This document shows, in pieces, positions 40,790 through 52,700 of a stretch of DNA of 64,000 nt. A program made the position numbers and the translations under genes. Positions within the stretch are counted from its first letter, which is position 1; every line of letters begins with the position of its first letter. The stretch covers positions 113,918,730 to 113,982,729 of the forward strand of contig NC_079213.1 of assembly GCF_029633865.1 (NCBI RefSeq). The letters run 5' to 3'. The notes under the pieces are model-generated. The model did not search any database and was not told the DNA's origin. It worked only from the letters and a program-made list of their open reading frames with translations. The stretch comes from Lampris incognitus (Eukaryota > Chordata > Actinopteri > Lampriformes > Lampridae).

Positions 40790-43700
40790 CTCTCTCTTTT
40801 TTTTTTGTGGATTTTTTGCCCCCAATTGCATCCGGCCAATTACCCCACTCTTTCGAGCTGTCCCGGTCTCTGCTCCACCCCTCTACTGATCCAGGGAGGG
40901 CTGCAGACTACCACATGCCTCCTCCCATACATGTGGAGTCACCAGCCGCTTCTTTTCACCTGACGGTGAGGAGTTTCGCCAGGGGGATGTAGCACATGGG
41001 AGGATCGTGCTATTCCCCCGTTCCCCCTCCCCCCAACCGACCAGAGGAGGCGCTAGTGCAGTGACCAGGACACATACCCACATCTGGCTTCCCACCTGCA
41101 GACACGACCAATTGTGTCTGTAGGGACGCCCGATCAAGCCGGAGGTAACGCGGGGATTCGAACTGGTGATCCCCGTGTTGGTAGGCAACAGAATAGACCA
41201 CCACGCTACCCAGACGCCTGTTTTTTCTCTTTTTGTTTGAAGTTACTTGTTGCCTTTGACACATTTACTGTGTTGAATGGGAAGTTAGTTTAAAACAGCT
41301 CTTCTGGTTTGAGACACTAGCCCTGAACAGACACCACAGGGTCGAGTCCTGCTGGTGTTTTAGCATAGGGATTATGGAACAGCCCCAGTGAGAATGAAGT
41401 GGAAGAGATGGTGGTGGTGACTGGGAGAGCATCTGCCCCACAACACATTCATTACATTATTACAGAAACAGCTCTCTTAAAATCAGTCTCCCATTCATCG
41501 TCTACAGAGCAGCTTGAGAATTTATGGATGACTGTCACAAGGTAGAATTTGAGTTGTTGGGAGAGATCTGTGTCCAAAATATTGATGTGATTCCTGTAAA
41601 CTGTTAGAAAAGTGAATTCTCCTTTTGTTAAGACCAACCATTGGACACCAGTGTCTCTCTACCTCCTTAGTTTCATGTTTAATCTCACTCCTGCCTCTTT
41701 TCCCCTGTCAGGAGGAAGACGGTGGTCGCCAAACAGAACTACCGCTGTGCTGGCTGTGGCATCCGCGTTGACCCAGGTGATGATGATGATGATGATGATG
41801 ATGAAAAGAATCCTTTATTTTCTGAACAAAATCCAAAAGATTGGGAAAGCCAGGGAAAATAAAATGACTGACAAGGACCACCAGGGACAAAATGAGGCGC
41901 TAGAGGAAGAACAAAGGAACCTAAGAGAAGTCTGTCTCTACCTGTCATTTCTTATCTATGAAGCCTGTCCATTTAAACCTACCTGCATCAGCACGTCACC
42001 TGTTCAGTCATCTAGACCAGCATGCAACAGTAGGATTAACACAAATAGTTAAAGTTCCAATATTCCAAGATTTCAAGTTAACCAGTAATACACGGGTCAA
42101 AGACTAAAACCACTTCTGAATTATTATTATTATTATTATTACTACTCTCGTTTCCTCTCCATATTTGGGCTGCAGGGCCAGCCCTGTGTTTTCAATAGAA
42201 AGGGGTAAATTATCTGAATTGCGGTGACACTTCAGCAGGTATGGCGGTTGTGGGGCAAGGTGATGGCAGATGATATCATTAACCACAAAGGTGGCTTCAG
42301 CACCTACATCATAGGGAGCAGACTTTCTTAACTTTTTGTTAATTTTTTATTATTTTGACTGGTGTGAACACTCTGTGGACCCTGATGTTCATTAAACTAG
42401 TTAAATGTTTACAAAAAGTCGGTCTACTTGAGACTGGAGTGGTGTGGAATGTTTTCTGGTGTGAAGCCAGTTCCAGTAAAGTTAACCTGGGAAAGCTAGA
42501 GCATCACTGGCCTGTTTTAGTAACTTTGTCCATTTGAACCCAAAAGTCATGATGATAAATCCTGCTCTTCATTTTCCTGTTAGTCTCGCTGTCCTCAGTA
42601 GCTCGCTTGCTGGTGAAAAACAACAAAAACATCTGAACCCGGCGTCCAGGTGGCGTGGCAGTCTATTCCATTGCCTACCAACATGGGCTACGCCGGTTCG
42701 AATCCCCGTGTTACCTCCAGCCGGGTCGGGCGTCCCTACACACACAATTGGCCGTGTCTGCGGGTGGGAAGCCGGATGTGGGTGTGTGTCCTGGTCGCTG
42801 CACTAGTGCCTGCTCTGGTCGGTCGGGGCGCCTGTTCAGGGGGGAGGGGGAACTGGGGGGAATAGCATGATCCTCCCATGCACTACGTCCCCCTGGTGAA
42901 ACTCCTCACTGTCAGGTGAAAAGAAGTGGCTGGAGACTTCACATGTATGGGAGGAGGCATGTGGTAGTCTGCAGCCCTCCCTGGATCGGCAGAGGGGGTG
43001 GAGCAGTGACTGGGATGGCTCGGAGAATGGGGTGATTGGCCGGATACAATTGGGGAGAAAAGGGGGGGGGGACAAAATCAATTTTAAAAAAGCAACATCT
43101 GATCCCACAATGCACGGCCATGTTGTAATGTGAATGTCTCTAGACCATCTTAACCCCCTTTCCTCTGTTCCCAGATTACATCAAGCGACTCCGCTACTGT
43201 GAATACATCGGTCGTTACTTCTGCCAATGCTGCCACGAGAACGCCCAGACGGTTGTCCCCGGCCGCGTGCTCAGGAAGTGGGACTTCAGTAAATACTACG
43301 TCAGCAACTTTGCCCGGGACTTGTTGAGCAAGATTGCCGGGGACCCCCTGTTCAACCCCAATGACATCAACAGTGGTTTATACAAGAAGAACAAAGCTCT
43401 GGAGACAGTCAGGGTGAGTGGATTGTCAAAGGAGTTAATGGAGCTCTTTTTTCCTGGAAAACTTGCTGTTGATTGTTTAATGCCACCGTCGACTTCATGA
43501 GCCAGCCTGAGTTCTTGTCAATCAAAATGAACCTCAGTGAGATTCATTCTATTCTCCCTGTCATTGTCAATGGCTTTGACACAGCGGGCCTAGAGGCCGT
43601 GACACACTAGGCCGACGGTCAGCATTAGGGGTGTCGGTGAGCGTCTGTGGCCCTAACTTTTGCAGTGTGCCCCACACCATTGGCAGCTTTTCAGTCAGTT

Positions 43701-46700
43701 CCGCATGTTGAATCGGCGGCGGAGCGCGTGGGTGAGAGAGATCACTGATTGGCTGTTCAGCTTAACGAATCAGTGCACGAGAAGCAAAACGGAACTTACG
43801 AAAGCGAGCAAACAACGAAGTCAAGAGGCCACACACAGAAGGCTCGCCTCACTTTTCTTCTGCATGTCACCTGAACATTTCAAGACGCTAATATTTTATG
43901 TTTAATATTTAAATTAATAGCTCATAATTAGCTAATATTTAAAGACCAAGGCCTGACAACGCCAGTGCCATTTGCAGCTTTTTAGAAGTAGCTATAGTAC
44001 AACACCGTCTGTAGTGAGCCAGAGTGAAAATGGTAAGTAAACGCTGCTTTGTTTACTGTTGGTATATCCGCAGTCCTGGGTTTTCCTGTTTCAAATTTTG
44101 AATGACGAATACAGACTACCGCCACCTGCTGGTGTGGAGAGTTATTTCCTCTCACGCAGGCGCAGAACGTACGTGCTAGTTGGCCGTTGGCTGTAGGATT
44201 TGCGGTGTGTTTAAGTGGTACTTTTTGGCCCAGACACAGGCAGTGTGAGGCGAGGTAACAGTCGGCCTTTGCTGCTGCTAGTTCTGATGTCGGTTTGGTG
44301 TGTCCGGGCCCTGAGCGGTTACACATTCAGCATGCCATTCAGCAGAATTAGACTACAACAAACGGTTTTTAAAGCTGTGATTGGATCGTCCGCCCTTCTG
44401 AAGTGTCTCCTCGGAGGAGGCCGGAGCCCAGACAAAGCCTGTTTGATTATTCTGGTTCATGAAGCTCGGCCAGTTCAATTAGGAAACACAATACTGATAA
44501 CACACGCTGGCCAATGTCCTCCAAAGACCAGGGAAACTGGTCTTAAACCCCGGCTGTGGAAAAGAATCATTATGATCATCATCATAATCCAGCTCCACTG
44601 AGCTGCTCCACGACCAGAAGAAGGAAAAGCAGATGAGAGTAGGAAACCAACTTTAAAAGAAGTGTTTTGATAAAGGTGAACTTCAGAGCGGAGTCTTGTT
44701 CAGGACATAATTAAAAGTTATTTTTCCTGTTTCTATTCAGGTGTTAAGAGTGCAGCTGTTTCACATGAAAAACCTCCTCAAGACCTGTCGCCTGGCTAAA
44801 GGGTGAGAAGAGAGTGTGTGAGAGGAAGAGAGAGGTTGTGTGAGTAGGGATGGGTATCGTTAGGATTTTATCGATACTGCTTATCGGTTCGGTGCTTTAT
44901 CGATACTCTTATCGGTTCTTTTTGATTATTATGCAAGAAAAAAAGACACTTAATTAAGAACAGAATCGACATTGCTTTATTATTCTATTATATAACTTTA
45001 TATAAATATAAACAAATATTTATTCAGCAGCAACAGCAGCAGCAATGTTTTAAATGCGTCTGAATTATAGACTTTATAATCAACATTCAACAACAACAAA
45101 TAAGATAAAAAAATAAAAGTAGATAAAGATAAAGAAAAAAATATATATATTAAAAATAAATTTTTACAGCAAAAGGCTAACGGAAGTTCAAACAAACAAG
45201 AACCTAGCACATTATCCTAACGGTTCTTCTGCAGAAAAATCAACATATCTGCCTTCTCCGGCAGGAGTCGTGATCTCTCCTGACTTATAGTGTCCCCGGC
45301 TATTAGCCTAGCTAACTCCGTATCTTTGGCTTATATATTTGTAGCTAAACAATTAGCTAAGCAATTATATTTTATTTATTGGCCTATTCATAATAATTCG
45401 TTATTAGCCAAGCTAACTCCGTATCTTTGGCTTTTATATTTGTAGCTAAACAATTAGCTAAGCAATTATATTTTATTTATTGACCTATTCGTAATAATTC
45501 GTTATTAGCCTAGCTAACTCCGTATCTATGGCTTATATATTTGTAGCTAAACAATTAGCTAAGCAATTATATTTTATTTATTGGCCTATTCGTAATAATT
45601 CGTTATTAGCCTAGCTAACTCCGTATCTATGGCTTATATATTTGTAGCTAAACAATTAGCTAAGCAATTATATTTTATTTATTGGCCTATTCGTAATAAT
45701 TAGTTATTAGCCTAGCTAGCTCCGTATCTATGGCTCATACGGCTTACCTGCAGTGGACGTGGATGGAACACTACGAGCAAAGCAGTGGAAAACTCCGCAT
45801 TTCTGCAGATTAATAACATGTTTCGACAAAAGATGTTTCGACAGATTGCTTGTATTGCCACCCTTACTGGCAAATGATTTGTTGCACTTGTGGCAACGAG
45901 CGTTGTTGTCATCGACTTTTGAAAAATATACCCAAACTTCTGAACGTTTAGTTCTCTCCGCCATGATGAGCCCTTGAGCAGAGCTGTGTGTGCGTGTGTG
46001 AGCGAGTGTGTGGAGCACAGCACAGCCCCGCCCCTCACGCTGTAGGAGAGAGAGACAGAGAGATGGAGAAAACGGCAAACAAGATTATGTTCGCCACGTT
46101 TAAATTCCTCGAAAAACACAATTGCCACATTATAAATCTCACTCCATGATTTCTCGAGTACCTACCGACTACCGATAGCAGAACCGAAAACGTCGGATCT
46201 TAAAAATGCTCCGGTTTTTACTAATTTAGAACCGGTTCCCGTTTAGAACCGGGTTTCGGGGGGCATCCCTATGCGTGAGAGAGGAAAATATATTTTCCCT
46301 GTAATGGATGACATCACCGGTTTGACTTCCTGAGTTTCATGTCGTGTTTCATTAACATGTTCATATGTCCAGTGTGCTCATCCCACATCTGTCTGTGTGT
46401 GTGTGTCCCTCAGTGTGCTGGACCAGTTCGACACTCTGCCAGGTCACCTGACTGAAGACCTCCACCTCTTTTCTCTCAATGACCTCACCGCCGTGCGTAA
46501 CGGAGAGCTGGCCCCCCGCATGAAAGAGCTGCTGAAACTTGGTTCCACGCATGTAGCTGGCTGTGTGGTAGGACTCCTGTCTGTCATATAGCTGTCTGTC
46601 ATGTAGCTGGCTGTGTGGTAGGACTCCTGTCTGTCATGTAGCTGTCTGTCATGTAGCTGGCTGTGTGGTAGGACTCCTGTCTGTCATGTAACTGTCTGTC

Positions 46701-49700
46701 ATGTAGCTGGCTGTGTGGTAGGACTGCTGTCTGTCATGTAGCTGGCTGTGTGGTAGGACTCCTGTCTGTCATATAGCTGGCTGTCATGTAGCTGGCTGTG
46801 TGGTAGGACTCCTGTCTGTCATGTAGCTGGCTGTGTGGTAGGACTCCTGTCTGTCATGTAGCTGGCTTTGTGGTAGGACTGCTGTCTGTCATGTAGCTGG
46901 CTGTGTGGTAGGACTCCTGTCTGTCATGTAGCTAGCTTGCTGTGTGGTAGGACTCGTCTGTCATGTAGCTAGCTTGCTGTGTGGTAGGACTCGTCTGTCA
47001 TGTAGCTAGCTGGCTGTGTGGTAGGACTCGTCTGTCATGTAGCTAGCTGGCTGTGTGGTAGGACTCCTGTCTGTCATGTAGCTAGCTGGCTGTGTGGTAG
47101 GACTCCTGTCTGTCATGTAGCTAGCTGGCTGTGTGGTAGGACTCCTGTCTGTCATGTAGCTAGCTGGCTGTGTGGTAGGACTCCTGTCTGTCATGTAGCT
47201 AGTTGGCTGTGTGGTAGGACTCGTCTGTCATGTAGCGAGTTGGCTGTGTGGTAGGACTCGTCTGTCATGTAGCTAGTTGGCTGTGTGGTAGGACTCCTGT
47301 CTGTCATGTAGCTAGCTGGCTGTGTGGTAGGACTCCTGTCTGTCATGTAGCTAGCTGGCTGTGTGGTAGGACTCCTGTCTGTCATGTAGCTAGCTGGCTG
47401 TGTGGTAGGACTCCTGTCTGTCATGTAGCTAGCTGGCTGTGTGGTAGGACTCCTGTCTGTCATGTAGCTAGCTGGCTGTGTGGTAGGACTCCTGTCTGCT
47501 GTGCTACACTAGTTAATCTATTTCCACTGTTTAATGTCGTAGTTATGTCTCTGCTTAGGATTGGTGATCTATAACATGTTATAAATGTGGATTTCGTCTT
47601 GCCCCGCCTGTCCGCCCCAGGCACGCCCAGGTTTGTGTCCCCCTGCCTGCCGCCCAATGACTGCTGGGATAGGCTCCAGCATCCCCGCCACCCTGAGAGC
47701 AGGATAAGCGGTTCAGATAATGGATGGATGGAAATGTGGATTAAAAAAAAAACAATCCAGTCAGAGTTTGGTCTGTTATTCAGCGTGCAGGAAAACATGC
47801 AGTTCAGAGAAATCAGTGAAGCGAACATGGGGGTGTCCGGGTATGGTGGCGGTCAATTGCGTTGCCTACCAACAGAGGACTCGGCGGTTCGAATCCCTGT
47901 GTTACCTCCGGCTTGATCGGGCGTCCCTACAGACACATATGGCCGTGTCTGCGGATGGGAAGCCGGATGTGGGTATGTGTCCTGGTCGCTGCACTAGCGC
48001 CTCCTCTGGTCGGTCGGGGTGCCTGTTCAGGGGGGAGGGGGAACTGGGGGGAATAGCGTGATCCTCCCACGCGCTACGTCCCCCTAGTGAAACTCCTCAC
48101 TGTCAGGTGAAAAGAAGCGGCTGGTGACTCCACATGTATGGGAGGAGGCATGTGGTAGTCTGCAGCCCTCCTGCATCAGCAGAGGGGGTGGAGCAGAGAC
48201 CGGGACGGCTCAGAAGAGTGGGGTAATTGGCTGGGTACAATTGGGGAGAAAAAGGGGGGAAATCCAAAAAAATCAATAAAGCGAACATGGATTTTTATCA
48301 GGTTGGTTCTTAAAAATTAATCAATCTGGCCTCCGTCCCCAACTCGTCTGTCCTGCATACTGGCATTTTAGCAGACGTGCATTTCCTCTCCTTTATCAGC
48401 CCGGATGTCTAAGGCAGTGGTTCTCAATCAGGTCCTCGGGTACCACCACCACCACCACCAGTGGGGTTAGTGAATTCTATTCAGCAGTTGTTGCAGACTG
48501 GAGGAAGTGTGGGAGTATGCCGACGGTGTGTCATTTACTGACTTTGGGGAGTTTGGGGGTGATACAGAACTGATTCTTCATTGTCATCACAACCAATTCG
48601 ATTTCTTGTTGGGTTACCTGGAACCGCCTTAACCAGCGAAAGAGATTTCTAGTGAACTATTCTGCTCTGCAGCAAGTTAAGATGATTAGTTTCCATTATC
48701 CATCCATTATTCAAACCGCTTATCCTTACTCAGGGTCACGGGGGTGCTGGAGCCTATCCCAGCAGTCCCAGGTGGGGAGACGTTTTCGTTTTCAGTAAAA
48801 TATCGCCCATTTCTGGTTTTTACTTTTTGTTCCTGGAATCGGTTTGGAGCCTTGATTCCAGTTATTCAGCCTCGAACCAGGGAGGTTTTACACCTGGAAA
48901 AACAGGTGAACGTAATGAGCTACCTGGTAGAATAGAAGACTGAGGACCTGGTTGAAAACCACTTTTGTAAGGAATAGTTGCAATAAAATGTGGTGTATTG
49001 ATAAATTCATCTGTTAATTTAAAAAACACAGGTACTTGGATTTTGTATGATTCTACTAACAAAACCTGACCTGAGTCCTAATAACCGTGTGACCTCTGGC
49101 CTTTTTCTTGCTTTCTTGCTTTCTTTCTTTGTCTCTCTCTCTCCCTCTGTCTGTCTCTGTCTCTGTCTGTCTGTCTCTCTCAGCTGTGCCAGGCCAAAGG
49201 CTTCGTGTGTGAGTTCTGTGGGAATGACAAAGACATCATCTTCCCCTTCCAGCTGAACAAGTGCCAGCGTTGTGAAGGTGAGCGCCATCTGCTGGCGGCC
49301 GGCCTTGGCGGCCCACAAGCCCCCCCGCCCCGGCCCTCCCCCACACTCCCCTGGAGAGACTGGAAGTTCCCCAGACATCGTAGACTGGCGAGAGCTCTGT
49401 CGCTGGGCCGGAGGGAGGGGGAGGGAGGGGAGGAGGAGGAGGAGAGCAGTGATGAAGAGAGCAAAGAGGAGAGTGGTGCAGTGGAGGAGAGGAGGGGGGT
49501 GAAATGGGAGATTTTTAAAGCACTTAAATCTGAGAAACTGGCCCAAGTCTGGTCTTGGAGCAGGAGACGGGAGGAGGAAGAGGAGATGGTTGGAGGAGGC
49601 GAGGCAGAGCGTGATGAACAGTCAGATCCGAGCAAAGGAGAGGAGGAAAAGAGCGAGGGAGGTGCAGATGAACGAGGCAGAATGGAGAAAAGAAATTTGT

Positions 49701-52700
49701 TAAAGGCGTTTCACATCAGTAAACTGATGAAAAGCATCTCCGGAAGAGACGCCGGTGGAGCTCAGAGACTGGCCAGCGATGATGAAACCACCAGTGGTGT
49801 GGAAAGACGAGATGAGGGAGGAAGAGGGGAAGCTGAGAGGAAGGGGCGTGTGATGCTTTCAGGGATCGGCGGACAAGTGAAGAGTTTTCTAAAGCGAGAG
49901 GGAGAGAGGGATGAGACGGCAGAGAAAGAAAAGAGAAAAGGCGTTGAGAGAGAGAGAGACTCGGCAGAGAACGCCGTCAGGAAAGAACGGTTTCCCAAAC
50001 TTCCCGCCATCTTCCTCAGAGGCCACAGAGGCTCGCAGCCACGAAATACAGGGATGGAAACGGAGGAGGAAGTAGAAAGAATCCAGACAAGCTGGAGATC
50101 CCACAAGACTCGCAAGGCCAGAAGAGAAACCAGAAGCAGGAAGACGAGGGGAGGAAGAGTGAGAGACGACGCGGCGGAAGATAGAGATGGAAAAGAGACG
50201 GAAGATTGGCAGGCAGAAAAAGAGTGAGAGAGAGCAGAGAGGCTGGTGATTCCTGCTTCAGCTCGGTTTTAAAAACTGGATTGATCTCCTGACGAAGAAC
50301 CAGAGAGAAGGGAAAATGTCAAGGAGTCAAGTCACAGAATGGCCTGAGTAAATAAAGTTTGCTCTTCAGCAAAGTGATTGTCTACAAAGTCCAGCAATAA
50401 ATGGACCTGCTGGACGAGAACCGCCGGGTGGTGTGAATGGAGGAGGTGTTTGCTATAGAGCAGGGGTGTCAAACTCCGGGCCTCGAGGGCCGCAGGGTCT
50501 GCAGGTATGTGTTGCAACCGTGCACTACACCACCTGATTTAACTAATTAGCTCAGCTCCTGGATCAAGGAGGGAAAGGAACTAGTCTAATCAGGTGGTGT
50601 AGTGCACGGTTGCAACACATACCTGCAGACCCTGCGGCCCTCGAGGCCTGGAGTTCGACGCCCCTGGTAGAGAGTCTTTGTATTTGACCAAGAGGAGGAA
50701 CTGCGCTGTGATTCAGATGAACCACAGTCCCACCTGCCTTCACACACACACGTGTAGCCCTCCAGATAGCTCGGCTTTTTTACTACAGTCACGATTTTTA
50801 TTCCGTCCGATCATTTCTGCATTGTCAGATTTCTCTTTTATTTCAACGTGCACTTTGCACCCCTGTCTCCATCAGCAGCAAGTTAAGGTTCCCGCGTCGC
50901 CGCGGCTGAGATCGCCTCATCCATTCGGTCCCGCTCGGTTCTCTTCTTCCCACGGTCGGCGGTGTCTCGTTTCTCTCTCCTTCGCTCTGTTAGACTGGTT
51001 GGTGGAGGTTCTGCTTCATGGTAGACGCTGTCTGGCGGCTGGTGCTTGGCAGGAATTTCTTCCGGTTTTTGCATGGACGAGGTCAGCCTGGTGGTGGTGG
51101 TGGTGGTCTGTGATGTGTCATGTAGGTGTTGGGTTTGTGCTGTTGGGCCTCGTCTGTAGCCCTGCTTCCGGTGGCTGGGATGGACGGCTGCTGATGCTCA
51201 CGTGTGAAAGATTGATGCCAGAGTGTCGCGGCTCTTGTCGAGCTTGATGGTTCCAGTGTTTAACTCTGGTCATGAAGTTCAGTTGGAAACAGAGCAACAG
51301 TTCACTGCTGTGCTGCCTTTGTGTTTTTCGGGGCAATTGTCATTTTGATCATTTTTTGTTTTTAAATGGTGCGGGTGTCGGTGTCTTGTGAAAGTGAACA
51401 TTATTTAATTTTTTCCAACTTCTCAAACTGCATGTGAAGATGAAATAAAACATTTTTGAATTTCCGTTGCTTGTCGTTTCATTAAAGCCTTCTCCGCTGG
51501 GTCCAGTTGAGAGACTAGGTTTAGGGGAAGGGGTTTGGGGGAGACGTTGTGAAGCCGTGGGTGAGAGCTGTGCTCCGTGATCTGAACCGTCTCTCATCCT
51601 CCCTCCTTCTGCCTCCGACCAGGATGCCTCTCCTTCTTTTATAGTCGCCTCTCCGCCCGCCTCCTTCAGGGCAGCGTGTGATTGGCTGTGCAGTCTTTGC
51701 ATCACAGCTCCTTTCGTTGTTCAGGAAAGCGGTCAAACTGGTTGGTTCACAACAGAGAAAAGCGTCTCTACTGCAGGCAGGAGGTTCTCCGTGTTAGAGT
51801 TCATACTGAAGTCTCTACCGAGGGCAGGAGGTTCTCCGTGTTAGAGTTCATACTGAAGTCTCTACCGAGGGCAGGAGGTTCTCCGTGTTAGAGTTCATAC
51901 TGAATTCTCTACCGAGGGCAGGAGGTTCTCCGTGTTAGAGTTCATACTGAAGTCTCTACCGAGGGCAGGAGGTTCTCCGTGTTACAGCAGGAGGTTCTCC
52001 GTGTTAAGAGTTCATACTGAAGTCTCTACCGAGGGCAGGAGGTTCTCCGTGTTACAGCAGGAAGTTCTCCGTGTTAGAGTTCATACTGAATTCTCTACCG
52101 AGGGCAGGAGGTTCTCCGTGTTAAGAGTTCATACTGAATTCTCTACCGAGGGCAGGAGGTTCTCCGTGTTAAGAGTTCATACTGAATTCTCTACCGAGGG
52201 CAGGAGGTTCTCCGTGTTAGAGTTCATACTGAATTCTCTACCGAGGGCAGGAGGTTCTCCGTGTTAAGAGTTCATACTGAATTCTCTACCGAGGGCAGGA
52301 GGTTCTCCGTGTTAAGAGTTCATACTGAATTCTCTACCGAGGGCAGGAGGTTCTCCGTGTTAGAGTTCATACTGAAGTCTCTACAGAGGGCAGGAGGTTC
52401 TCCGTGTTACAGCAGGAGGTTCTCCGTGTTAGAGTTCATACTGAAGTCTGTTGCAGGCAGGAGGTTCTCCGTGTTGCAGTTCATACGGCAACCACGTATC
52501 ACATATGAGGCAAAGTGTTTCATAACTTCAGTCATGGTGATCACTTCTGCTTTGTTGACGTATGTGTGTGTTTTTGTTTTCCCAGAATGCCATGCCTGTT
52601 ACCACCGTGGCTGTTTCCGGGCAGGCAGAGACTGCCCGCGGTGCCAGCGTCTGGCAGAGCGGCGGGAGAAGATGGCACGTCGGAACATGGAGGAACAGGA

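Noticed and set aside
46550..47574. Regular repeat array that could suggest a CRISPR
   Set aside because: The units are contiguous without unique spacers, in a vertebrate intron; it is a minisatellite derived from the exon 20 edge.
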